From: Nostoc sp. NMS8
Lineage (GTDB): Bacteria > Cyanobacteriota > Cyanobacteriia > Cyanobacteriales > Nostocaceae
Direction of reading: 5' to 3'
Length of the DNA: 64,000 nucleotides
Assembly (NCBI RefSeq): GCF_017115045.1
Contig: NZ_JABXKK010000092.1
Coordinates: forward strand, 1-64,000
How positions within the stretch are numbered: the first letter of the stretch is position 1; the number at the start of each line of letters is the position of its first letter. A program made the translations under genes and the position numbers. This document shows, in pieces, positions 17,083-25,049 of the stretch. The notes under the pieces were generated by a model. It worked only from the letters and a program-made list of their open reading frames with translations. It was not told the origin of the DNA and did not search any database.

Positions 17083-17738
17083 TAAACCTTAGCTGAACGT
17101 TGTTCTTTTAAATAGGTAAACACAGACTTATCTCCAATATCAGCAGGAATTGCTTGCACTGTTTTTCGCAGGGCAAACACCAAAAATAACGTTGCCCAAA
17201 TTCCTAATAAAACACTTTCACCCTGAGTTGGTAAAATTCCTGCTAAATGTCCTAACAACAATATCGGTACTATTGGGGTTAATACTTTGGTTTCTAGGCG
17301 ATTGAAGCAAAAAGCCTCTTTAAAATAAATACCTGTCAAAGCAACGAAGATAAAACCAACTCCAAATAAGGTAATCGGTTGATTGTAAACAGTAACAGCT
17401 AAAGGTTCACTACTAGTGATGGCCAAAATCACTGATGCTATAGTACCGATCGCCCAAAAAATTTGCAACGTTCGGTGTAGTGATGCCATGTAAATATGAA
17501 TGGTAAATAAACTTACACCAAGAGCGAGACTAAAACAAGCATATAGAGGTGTGAGTGCAGTTATAACAGTCTGGTTATTGTTGAGTAAAACCAAAGCGCT
17601 GCCGATAGCAAAGCTCAGTGCTGCTACCATCAACCCAGCCCGGTAGATAATTACGCCAGTGCGATCGCTTTGAGTAATTGTAAATTCCCCAAACTGGCCT
17701 TGATAAACTTCTGTTGCGGAGAGTGTTTGTGTAGTCAT
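17082..17738 (-). CDS. DUF2301 integral membrane protein
   Basis: 218 residues with about six to seven hydrophobic helices after a 28-residue polar N-terminus (YQGQFGEFTITQSDRTGVIIYR). Features of the DUF2301 family are the tight spacing GIYFKEAFCFNRLETKVLTP in the second half and the conserved LLGHLAGILP. Function is unknown. It is first in a two-gene unit with the YdcF-like protein, whose start overlaps this stop by one base. Confidence 0.75.
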   Translation of the reverse strand: MTTQTLSATEVYQGQFGEFTITQSDRTGVIIYRAGLMVAALSFAIGSALVLLNNNQTVITALTPLYACFSLALGVSLFTIHIYMASLHRTLQIFWAIGTIASVILAITSSEPLAVTVYNQPITLFGVGFIFVALTGIYFKEAFCFNRLETKVLTPIVPILLLGHLAGILPTQGESVLLGIWATLFLVFALRKTVQAIPADIGDKSVFTYLKEQRSAKV

Positions 17739-17874
17739 AGTTTGCTAATGAAGATTGTTTTGTATATGTATTAATCTTGACAATTCTCAAAAAAAGCTAA
17801 AATAGGCATCTATTATCTGGTAATGGTTAGACCAAATTTTACCTGTGATTCAAAGTAATCAGAAGCATCCAAAA

Positions 17875-18540
17875 ATGGCAAAGAATAATCAGACTGTTCT
17901 GGCACTAACTTTACTCATCACAGCAAGTCTTATAGGTATATTTGCTGTTTTAGCCTGGATTGGATATTCGTTAACACGGTCTAAGTCTGAGAGCAAAAGT
18001 CCAGGAAACACTAATTTAGTCAACACAACTACTAATTCTAGCTCATTGAAGCAAATAGAAATTACCACAGCCCGCAATGTCGATTACAGCCAGTTGCAGA
18101 AATATTTACAAAGCAAAGATTGGCAAGGATCTGACAGAGAAACTTACCTGAGAATGCTAGATGTTGCAGGGACTAAGGCACAAGCTGAGGGTGCTATTGG
18201 GAAAGATGAAATGAATGCACTTTCGTGTGTTGATTTGAAAACCATTGACAGGCTTTGGAGTACAGCTAGTGATGGTAAGTTGGGCTTTAGCGCTCAAGAA
18301 AAAATTTTGAGGGAAGAAAAAAACGACTATCGCAAGATGTATGACGCGGTGGGATGGCAAACCTTAACAGGCGACTGGCTGATTCAGTGGAACTATAATC
18401 AGCAAACTAAAAGATACGAATATAAACCTGGTAAGGAACCAAACTTTAAAACCTTCCCCCCAGGACATCTACCAACTGTGGAAAGAGGATATAACTTTGG
18501 TGTTTCTCTGGATGGGGCACTCACAAGATGCGGTATTTAA
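17875..18540 (+). CDS. Membrane-anchored GUN4-domain protein
   Basis: A single N-terminal TM helix (about 9-31) and a polar Ser/Thr/Asn linker lead into a GUN4 domain (about 68-205): YSQLQKYLQSKDWQGSDRET, IDRLWSTASDGKLGFSAQ, VGWQ and the closing APPGHLP-like FPPGHLP. True GUN4 binds protoporphyrin IX and stimulates magnesium chelatase; cyanobacteria encode several further GUN4-domain proteins, some membrane-bound or fused to kinases, with unknown ligands. This one ends in extra residues with GYNFGVSLDGALTRC. I take ATG 17875; a GTG at 17845 would add ten residues. It overlaps the convergent gene by 4 bp. Confidence 0.8.
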   Translation: MAKNNQTVLALTLLITASLIGIFAVLAWIGYSLTRSKSESKSPGNTNLVNTTTNSSSLKQIEITTARNVDYSQLQKYLQSKDWQGSDRETYLRMLDVAGTKAQAEGAIGKDEMNALSCVDLKTIDRLWSTASDGKLGFSAQEKILREEKNDYRKMYDAVGWQTLTGDWLIQWNYNQQTKRYEYKPGKEPNFKTFPPGHLPTVERGYNFGVSLDGALTRCGI

Positions 18541-19340
18541 GTCAGCACCACTTGAAGCGTTTCTTGGCAATCTAACTGCAACTGTGAGTGAGCATTACCG
18601 CTATTAATGGCAATTTCTATCCAGCCGTGACTGCCAACTAAAGCTATTATTTCTCCCAGCTTGACATCACTGTAAGTTTCACAACCTAGTATAGTCAACC
18701 CAGCTGCTTCTACATACCAAGTTCTGCCTTGTACGTAACTCCCTGGAATATTACTCACTAGGTTGCCAAAGTGGTCAATATATTGAATACAACCTACTAC
18801 ACCAGTTGTTGTTTGCTTGCAGTTGCCTATATCTAGTTTTACCAAACTTGCTGGATCAATTTCTTGTCCTAGCTGTTTGAAGGGGACACCACTAGCAAGA
18901 TTTGCTCCCACTGGGGCAAAGATATCCCTACCGTGAAAAGTCTTGCTTGGTTGAGGAGTTCGCCAATAGTTAAGATTTGTAAGTTCAACGGCGGCGATCG
19001 CAGGACTTTGACTGAGTACCCCGCTAAATATACCATTATCTGGGCCGACCAGAAACCCTTGAGCAAATTCTACTGCGATCGCTCGTCGCTTGCTTCCCAC
19101 ACCCGGATCTACTACTGCCAGATGCACTGTCCCAACTGGGAAATAGGCATAAGCATTCATCAAGCTAAACCTAGCTGCGGCGATATTTTGCGGCGGAATT
19201 TGGTGGGTTAAGTCTACTATCGTCACCCTGGGGTTGATTTGGGCTATGACTCCCTTCATTATGCCTACATAAACATCGCGATCGCCGAAATCACTGAGCA
19301 AAGTTATAAGTGGTTGTTGATCTATCTGCTTCTTAAACAT
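18537..19340 (-). CDS. S-adenosyl-L-methionine hydrolase (adenosine-forming), DUF62 family
   Basis: The 267-residue protein opens with ITLLSDFGDRDVYVGIMKG (about 12-30), and has VDLTHQIPPQNI, VHLAVVDPGVGSKRRAIAVE, LVGPDNGIFSGVL and FHGRDIFAPVGANLASG, the Asp-Arg-His catalytic pattern of enzymes that use activated water to split SAM into adenosine and methionine. The C-terminal beta domain (about 170-265) includes IDHFGNLVSNI. It is the non-halogenating branch by family; this is inferred from common occurrence. Convergent with the GUN4 gene, sharing four bases. Confidence 0.87.
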   Translation of the reverse strand: MFKKQIDQQPLITLLSDFGDRDVYVGIMKGVIAQINPRVTIVDLTHQIPPQNIAAARFSLMNAYAYFPVGTVHLAVVDPGVGSKRRAIAVEFAQGFLVGPDNGIFSGVLSQSPAIAAVELTNLNYWRTPQPSKTFHGRDIFAPVGANLASGVPFKQLGQEIDPASLVKLDIGNCKQTTTGVVGCIQYIDHFGNLVSNIPGSYVQGRTWYVEAAGLTILGCETYSDVKLGEIIALVGSHGWIEIAINSGNAHSQLQLDCQETLQVVLT

Positions 19341-19452
19341 AATTTAAGATAAAATATCCCTAAAGTTATAAATTTCTGTAGCAACAGCTACAAAATATAT
19401 GTTATGTTAAGGATGTAAGACATAAAGAAAAAAATTAAAGAGGGTAATCACT

Positions 19453-19608
19453 ATGAGTCAAAATAGACTACAAAGTTTGAGCAAATCACGAGAAGCTCAC
19501 AGAGCGAATATTCAAAGAAGTCTAGAGCATCGCTTGGAAGTAGCCAGAGCAAAAGGCGACGAACAACTGATTCGTCAACTAGAAGCTGAGATGAGGTATT
19601 CCAGCTAA
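19453..19608 (+). CDS. Small basic helical protein, 51 aa
   Basis: The ORF starts ATG at 19453 after AGAGGG and reads MSQNRLQSLSKSREAHRA, then a heptad-like charged helix (RSLEHRLEVARAKGDEQLI, RQLEAEMRYSS). It is followed after 33 bp by a stem-loop terminator, so it looks like an independently expressed small gene. The Arg/Glu-rich sequence predicts one long amphipathic helix or short coiled coil. I do not recognise a function. Confidence 0.7.
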   Translation: MSQNRLQSLSKSREAHRANIQRSLEHRLEVARAKGDEQLIRQLEAEMRYSS

Positions 19609-19641
19609 ATCAAGTTTTCATTGTTCATAGTTTTGTTGTGT

Positions 19642-19659
19642 AACCCGCTACGGCGGGTT
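19642..19659 (+). terminator. Rho-independent terminator
   Basis: AACCCGC pairs with GCGGGTT around a four-base loop, followed by ATTTCTTT. It ends the transcript of the 51-aa gene. Confidence 0.75.
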
Positions 19660-19722
19660 ATTTCTTTCTAGGGGGTTTCCTGGCAATTTTGCTCTGACAG
19701 CGTTTTTTAATAATTAATTGAA

Positions 19723-19905
19723 TTACCCCACGGCATTACTTGCACCATTCCAAGAACTGTAAAGGGTTTCTGTTAATAATCTTTGTTGTTTTTCTGATGG
19801 TAGATTATCCAAGGGTTCATCATCTTCTGTCACCAGAAGACTAACATCTGGTAACAAATCTTCTGGTAATAAGTCGGCATCTGTTAAGGTGATAGACTCA
19901 CTCAT
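19723..19905 (-). pseudogene. N-terminal remnant resembling a Uma2 (DUF820) protein
   Basis: A 60-codon frame. The segment LLPDVSLLVTEDDEPLDN followed by LPSEKQQRLLTETLYSSW resembles, from memory, the N-terminus of a cyanobacterial Uma2/DUF820 putative nuclease subfamily, which normally continues for another 150 or so residues carrying the catalytic acids. Here the frame closes shortly after SSW, so only the leader part remains. The ATG has no strong ribosome binding site. It could instead be a genuine small acidic protein. Confidence 0.45.
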
Positions 19906-20115
19906 AAGGAATTCTGGGGGTAGCAGCTTAATTCTATTGTGGCAGCAGCAATTTCCTTCATCCTATCAATAGATTTTCTACACCTACTGTTGTCGCCGTA
20001 GTTGCTACCTGGATAATCCTACTATATTGCAATATTATTCATTATTATCTTTGCGTTCTAAATTAAAGTAATTGGTGGGCAATGCCCACCCTGCTTAGAA
20101 AAATTCTCTAGTTCA

Positions 20116-21903
20116 CTAAGACTTTGGTTTATAAGTCGAAGCAACGTGCAATTCTTTCAACTGTTTAGCATCTACACTCGAAGGTGCATCTGTTAACAAA
20201 CAACGCGCTTGTTGTGTCTTCGGGAAAGCAATGACATCTCGAATAGATTCTTCTCCAGCTAGCAACATTACCAAACGATCTAAACCGTAGGCGATGCCAC
20301 CATGCGGCGGTGTACCATATTCAAATGCTTCTAAGAGAAAGCCAAATTTACTTTGTGCTTCTTCAGAAGATAATCCAATTGCTTCAAAGACTTGCTGTTG
20401 AATTTCTCGCTGATAAATCCGCAGACTTCCGCCGCCAACTTCTACGCCATTGAGTACCAAGTCGTAAGCTTGGGCGCGTGCAGTTTTTAAATCGCTCAAA
20501 TCATCGGGATGTGGTGCTGTAAATGGGTGGTGTAGTGCTTCTAGACGCTTTTCGTCAGCATTCCACTCGAACATCGGGAAATCTGTAATCCAGAGTAAGT
20601 TGATTTTTTCTGGATCGATTAAGTTAAATTCTTTAGCGATCGCTTGGCGTAATCTATCTAAAGTTTTATTAACTGTAGCAGCATCACCAGCCCCAAACAA
20701 CAGCAGATGTCCAGCCTTTGCACCTGTGCGGCGTAAAATTTCTTGTTTTTGTGCTTCACTGAGGTTGTCTTTAATCGCGCCAATGGTGTCAATTTCGCCA
20801 TCATCCCTGACGCGGATATAAGCTAAACCTTTAGCACCGGCTTCGCTAGCTTCTTTAAATAAATCGCCACCTGGTTTAATGCGGACGTTGGAAATTACAT
20901 CGTTACCGTTGGGAATGGGCAGAATTTTGACAATACCACCATTAGTAACAGTGTCCCGAAAGACTTTGAAACCTGAGTCTTTCACAATATCTGAGACATC
21001 AACTAATTCCAAACCATAGCGGGTATCTGGTTTATCACTACCGTAGCGTTCCATCCCCTCAGCGTAAGTCAGACGAGGGAAAGGGCGCTGTAACTCAATG
21101 CCTTTAACGGTTTTGAAGATATGAGAAACTAACTTCTCGTTCAGTTCGATAATTTCTTCTTGGGACATGAAACTCATTTCCATGTCCAACTGAGTGAATT
21201 CTGGTTGTCTGTCGGCGCGTAAGTCTTCATCACGAAAGCAACGGGCAATCTGATAATATCTATCTAAGCCAGATACCATCAGCAATTGTTTAAATAGCTG
21301 GGGTGATTGCGGCAAAGCATACCACTCACCAGGATTGACGCGACTGGGTAGAACATAATCCCGCGCCCCTTCTGGGGTAGAACGGGTAAGTATTGGGGTT
21401 TCGACTTCAATAAAACCTTCCAAATCTTCCAGATAACGACGCATGGCTTTGACAATTTGATGACGCAGTTGCAAATTTTGCGCCATGCGATCGCGTCGCA
21501 AATCCAAATAACGATATTTCAGCCGCAAGTCTTCTCGCACTGTCTCGGTGTCAGCTACAGAAACTTGGAAAGGTAGCTGTTTGCGGACAGCATTGAGGAG
21601 TTTAATTTTATCGGCGTAGATTTCTACCTCGCCTGTTGGGATGCGGGTATTCAACGATTCTTCGGGACGTTGCGTTACCCTACCAGTGATTTCGACAACA
21701 TATTCATTTCGTAGAGCGTTCGCATGTTCATAAGAATCTGGGGTGCGTTGCGGATCGCTGACGATTTGGACGATTCCAGAGCGATCGCGTAAATCTAAAA
21801 ATATCACACCACCGTGATCGCGGCGACGGTCTACCCATCCGTAAAAGGTAACTGTTTCTCCAATATGTTCTTTTCGGAGTTCGCCGCAATAATGAGTTCG
21901 CAT
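20116..21903 (-). CDS. aspS: Aspartate-tRNA ligase
   Basis: The 595-residue class II synthetase has an N-terminal OB-fold (about 1-105: GWVDRRRDHGGVIFLDLRDRSG), the catalytic core with motif 2 (CFRDEDLRADRQPEFTQLD), a GAD insert (about 285-420) and motif 3 near the C-terminus (GIAYGLDRLVMLLAG, then ESIRDVIAFPK). The insert and length are typical of bacterial AspRS, which charges tRNA-Asp and in many cyanobacteria also tRNA-Asn. It starts at ATG 21903. Single gene, downstream of the orphan HicB gene in the same direction. Confidence 0.97.
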   Translation of the reverse strand: MRTHYCGELRKEHIGETVTFYGWVDRRRDHGGVIFLDLRDRSGIVQIVSDPQRTPDSYEHANALRNEYVVEITGRVTQRPEESLNTRIPTGEVEIYADKIKLLNAVRKQLPFQVSVADTETVREDLRLKYRYLDLRRDRMAQNLQLRHQIVKAMRRYLEDLEGFIEVETPILTRSTPEGARDYVLPSRVNPGEWYALPQSPQLFKQLLMVSGLDRYYQIARCFRDEDLRADRQPEFTQLDMEMSFMSQEEIIELNEKLVSHIFKTVKGIELQRPFPRLTYAEGMERYGSDKPDTRYGLELVDVSDIVKDSGFKVFRDTVTNGGIVKILPIPNGNDVISNVRIKPGGDLFKEASEAGAKGLAYIRVRDDGEIDTIGAIKDNLSEAQKQEILRRTGAKAGHLLLFGAGDAATVNKTLDRLRQAIAKEFNLIDPEKINLLWITDFPMFEWNADEKRLEALHHPFTAPHPDDLSDLKTARAQAYDLVLNGVEVGGGSLRIYQREIQQQVFEAIGLSSEEAQSKFGFLLEAFEYGTPPHGGIAYGLDRLVMLLAGEESIRDVIAFPKTQQARCLLTDAPSSVDAKQLKELHVASTYKPKS

Positions 21904-22015
21904 AAGTGTTAATTATTGTTTCCTGGGCTAGATTGGGAAGAAAATGTCAAAGCCTTCCCATTATCTAGCATCAATAGTAATTGTAGTAGTTCTGGTGAAA
22001 GAAAAAATCTCATAC

Positions 22016-22225
22016 TTAAACAGAAACCTTCTGCACACCGATAAACTCTAATGCTTCGGCGTTTTCTTGTTCAACCTCTAAACAAAGTTCAATAGCTTCT
22101 TTAATCCGCTCTATCAGTTCGTCTAGAGATTTGGCTTGGCTATGACATCCAACAAGACTAGGCACGGAGGCAACAAAATAACCTTCAGAGTCGCGTTCTA
22201 TAATGACGTTAAATTCTCTGGTCAT
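22016..22225 (-). CDS. HicB-family antitoxin-like protein, without HicA
   Basis: A 69-residue protein with the HicB beta-alpha-beta core: REFNVIIERDSEGYFVASVPSLVGCHSQAKSLDELIERIKEAIEL (pieces: RDSEGYFVASVPSL and GCHSQAKSLDEL). The C-terminus is short (GVQKVSV), so the usual DNA-binding extension is lacking. In complete modules HicA, a small RNase, is adjacent; none is found on either side (aspS follows, a decayed zone precedes). It may be a stand-alone HicB-like protein, common in cyanobacteria. Confidence 0.8.
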   Translation of the reverse strand: MTREFNVIIERDSEGYFVASVPSLVGCHSQAKSLDELIERIKEAIELCLEVEQENAEALEFIGVQKVSV

Positions 22226-22949
22226 CTTGAGGTTGTTGTTTGGTGAGGTAATCTAATTTTAGAGTAGTTGAGTAGGTGCGATCGCAAAAGAAAGATTTAG
22301 AACATTAAGGTTTGACTGTTGTGATAACTGATATGGATAAGCAACAGTAAAGTGATTTGTTAGAGGGAACAGTATTTCGTTGTGTCTCCCTTACTTGCGA
22401 TCGCAGGATTTTACGATCCTCCTTTTAAAATTGCCGCTCAGTCATCAATTGTAATGCTGGTAACTAACACTACAACATTTCTTCTTAATGTTGTAGTGTT
22501 AAGGAGAAACATTGTAATGTTGATGACCAACGTTGTATTTTTGATAAGCACAGTTTAATTATACTGTCGCTAACATAAATATTACTAATATCTACTTAAA
22601 TATTCAAAGATAAAAGCGCATCATCACGCTTCTATATCACGTATTACATCCAAAATTTTATATCTTGCCGAAATCCGAAATATTGCAGAGTACAGTTTGC
22701 CGTTGATTTCAACTTTTCTGGGTTTAGGGTAATGCGCCTGTGATTTAAATCGCGGGATAATAGAACAAGGCGGTTAGAAACTGCGTCTACACAGCCAAAA
22801 CCCACCTTTCCTGCGGAACGCCAAGGGCGAACGTGGGTTCTAATACTCAATTTTTCCTTAGTCCGCGTAGGTGGACTTTGTTTGTATAGCCGCAAATTGT
22901 ATGAAACTATTGGCGAATTCATGTAAACCGCAATTTCTGGGGTGAGAAG
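22226..22949. other. Gene-free, repeat-bearing start of a decayed region
   Basis: No gene. AGGAT/ATCCT followed by CCTTTT (about 22403-22421) is a weak terminator. A perfect 13-bp stem-loop sits at 22466-22500. The block 22780-22900, with AAAACCCACC, GTGGGTTCTAATAC and GTCCGCGTAGGTGGAC, looks like a dispersed noncoding repeat rather than the 92-aa frame crossing it. Confidence 0.5.
22466..22500. repeat. Perfect 13-bp inverted repeat between two diverged direct repeats
   Basis: AACACTACAACAT (22466-22478) and its complement (22488-22500) enclose a 9-nt loop. On both sides lie similar copies of TTGTAATGYTG (about 22449 and 22513). It could be a repeat element end or a regulatory hairpin. Confidence 0.5.
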
Positions 22950-23214
22950 CTACGACATCTCCAGCTTTTGAGGATAGCGATCGCTCAATTTCTGCACCAT
23001 CCGATAAAGTCCTGGTGTTTCCCTTTCACTTACAAGTTGTGCTTGGTATACTGCTAAGGCAATTTTATCTGATTGATACCAATAAAACAGGTTTGTGACT
23101 GCTGCCAATCCCGATAATCAAACCACTAGAACCGCCAATTACCCAGTAACTAATTGCAATCAAAAGACCACTTAGCGCAGCTAGCATTACAGCCGTTTTC
23201 AATTGATTTGTCAT
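22950..23214 (-). pseudogene. htpX: htpX fragment (M48 membrane protease N-terminus), frameshifted
   Basis: Reading leftward from ATG 23214, the first 37 codons give MTNQLKTAVMLAALSGLLIA, then the stretch around ISYWVIGGSSGLIIGIG, typical of the first TM region of HtpX. A small deletion then shifts the frame; the continuing sequence in the next frame reads AAVTNLFYWYQSDKIALAV and ETPGLYRMVQKLSDR before a stop at 22950. Intact HtpX is about 290 residues with an HEXXH zinc site, which is entirely missing. It is therefore a relic of the 5' third of the gene. Confidence 0.75.
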
Positions 23215-23520
23215 ATTTTTGCTATCCTACTAATGCTGTATAAATATTTGAGAAAATTTGACAAAACAGCATTACTTCAGCTACATTTTGATTTTATCTA
23301 GCTCAATTTAGATATATGGTAGAGAAAACCTATCAGATAAGTACGGTTTTCTCATTTAATTTTTAAGAATACTAATTTAGTTGTTTTTGATACGTATATA
23401 TTAATGATATGATTCCCATAGTATAAATATGAAAAACACATCTATTTATAAAAATAAATTTTTGATATTGGCGGAAATTATAAGTCCAATGCCTACGCCA
23501 TTAGTTGAAGATCCAGTTAC
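23215..23520. other. Gene-free interval with a terminator-like hairpin
   Basis: AT-rich. GAGAAAACC (23322-23330) pairs with GGTTTTCTC (23345-23353), followed by ATTTAATTTTT, a plausible rho-independent terminator on the plus strand. The promoter side of the htpX relic is here. No coding frame. Confidence 0.5.
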
Positions 23521-24023
23521 TTATAGAGATTTTGAGTCTATCCCTTCTGCTTGATATACCTGTTCAGTAAATAGCTGAAAATCTAATTCGCAAGCCTTTA
23601 AAGCTTCAGTGGCTTGTGAAGATTTTGGGGCATCAAACAAATCGCGATCGCGGATTTTTGGCAACCAAGAACGCAGTTTAGTTAGTTCCGCCTCGTTCTC
23701 TTCCAGTTCTGCAAAAGTGAGGTTACTTATTTTCCGTTCCTCGCTCAATTCGCTATGGAAATCCCGACATTGCCCTAAAAACTCTTGATATTCTTGGTCT
23801 GCTTGCTGTTGAAAACGCTCTATCAACATAGTATTTTGCTTAGATTCGTCAATCAAAATAGTTAACAAATCTGCTTCACCACCACCTGCTATGATGTCTG
23901 CTTTCAATTCTTCCAAATGGCTCTGCAAGTCTTTTCGCTGTGGTAGCAAGCACACCGACTGCTGTAGATACAGCGCTTCCGCCTGTTATAAGGTACACTA
24001 GGTTAAAATATAAATACTTTTAA

Positions 24024-24416
24024 ATGAAGTCATACTCTATCGAGCTTCGAGAAAAAATAGTTGCAGCACATCTTCAAAAAAATATCTCAATCAGGAAAGT
24101 AGCTAACATATTTTCTGTCTCAAAGAGTTTAGTGCAAAAGCTTGTAAAACAACAAAAACTTGAAGGGAATTTACAACCAAAGCCGCGAGGAAAACCACAA
24201 TTTAGTCATCTGACAAATGCTGACATAGAGTTAAGAGAATTAGTTGAAGCACATCCAGATGCAACATTGATAGAGTTATGTGAATTATTTGCAGACAAGA
24301 CTGGTAATTGGGTAGGTCGAAGTGCAATGTGTCGTGCCTTACAGAAATTAGGATTAAATCGTAAAAAAAAACATTGCGGAGTAGTCAAGCAGCAACAGAA
24401 AGAGTTCAAAAGCTAA
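24024..24416 (+). CDS. IS630 transposase, first frame (DNA-binding part)
   Basis: 130 residues with a helix-turn-helix: YSIELREKIVAAHLQKNISIRKVANIFSV, here in pieces ELREKIVAAHLQ and SIRKVANIFSVSKSLVQKL, which recognises the element ends. A second HTH-like part follows (ATLIELCELFADKTG). A run of eight A at 24363-24370 lies where the second frame begins, so a -1 ribosomal shift would join the two products as LNRKKKTLRSSQ. The remaining codons of this frame after the A run are not family-like. Confidence 0.9.
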   Translation: MKSYSIELREKIVAAHLQKNISIRKVANIFSVSKSLVQKLVKQQKLEGNLQPKPRGKPQFSHLTNADIELRELVEAHPDATLIELCELFADKTGNWVGRSAMCRALQKLGLNRKKKHCGVVKQQQKEFKS

Positions 24417-24970
24417 GAGTAGAATATTGGGAACAGGTCAGAGATATAGATCCAGATAACTTAGTATTCCTAGATGAGACAGGGATTTTATTAGGTCTGG
24501 CAAGAACTCATGCGCGTTCGCAACAAGGAACAAGAGCTTACGACCAAAAACCATTTTACAGAGGTGCAAAAGTCACAGTAATTGGAGCAATTAGTATTAA
24601 AAAAGTAGTGGCGTTAATGACGATGAATAATTCAATGGATAGCCAAGCATTTGATGTATTTATTGAGAAGTTTTTAGCGCCTAATTTAGGGACAGGAGCA
24701 GTAGTCGTTATGGATAACTTACCTGCACATAAACTAGTATCAATTGTACCAATGATTGAAGCTGTAGGTGCGAAAGTTATTTGTTTATCCTCATATTCTC
24801 CTGATTTTAATCCAATCGAGTTATGGTGGTCACAACTCAAATCTTTTTTACGGAGTTTTGCTCCAACTACAACAGAAATGGTTGATACAGTAATCTCCGT
24901 TGCACTCGACTTAATGAATCCTCAATATTTAAAAAACTGGTTTACTAATTGTTGCTATTGTACCTCATAA
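24374..24970 (+). CDS. IS630 transposase, second frame (DDE catalytic domain)
   Basis: This frame holds the catalytic acids: Asp in LVFLDETG, Asp in VVVMDNLPAHK and Glu in SPDFNPIELWWSQLK, in the spacing of IS630 DDE transposases. It is in the -1 frame relative to the first transposase ORF and overlaps it by 43 nt. Its own ATG at 24374 lacks a ribosome binding site, so it is likely made as a frameshift fusion. All three acids are present, so the element may still be active. Confidence 0.9.
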   Translation: MRSSQAATERVQKLRVEYWEQVRDIDPDNLVFLDETGILLGLARTHARSQQGTRAYDQKPFYRGAKVTVIGAISIKKVVALMTMNNSMDSQAFDVFIEKFLAPNLGTGAVVVMDNLPAHKLVSIVPMIEAVGAKVICLSSYSPDFNPIELWWSQLKSFLRSFAPTTTEMVDTVISVALDLMNPQYLKNWFTNCCYCTS

Positions 24971-25049
24971 CACCGGGAAGTGCTGTAAAGTGCGCCCAAT
25001 CCCTTAAGCTTACGCCAAACATACACCCGTTGCGTTGAAGGCTGTGCGG

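Larger units (their letters stand above)
23971..24985 (+). mobile_element. IS630-family insertion sequence, 1015 bp
   Basis: The element is flanked by TA at 23969-23970 and 24986-24987, the target duplication expected for IS630/Tc1-mariner. Its ends are imperfect inverted repeats of about 30 bp: left CAGCGCTTCCGCCTGTTATA then AGGTACACTAG, right (complement) CAGCACTTCCCGGTGTTATG then AGGTACAATAG. It carries a two-frame transposase. It interrupts the chrB-like gene, and both halves of the target are still readable, so the insertion is probably fairly recent. Confidence 0.92.

Noticed and set aside
22016..22225. Complete HicAB toxin-antitoxin module
   Set aside because: Only HicB is present; no HicA-like frame lies on either side.
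22644..22922. 92-aa minus-strand frame
   Set aside because: It runs through palindromic noncoding repeat sequence (AAAACCCACC/GTGGGTT blocks) and has no recognisable protein features.
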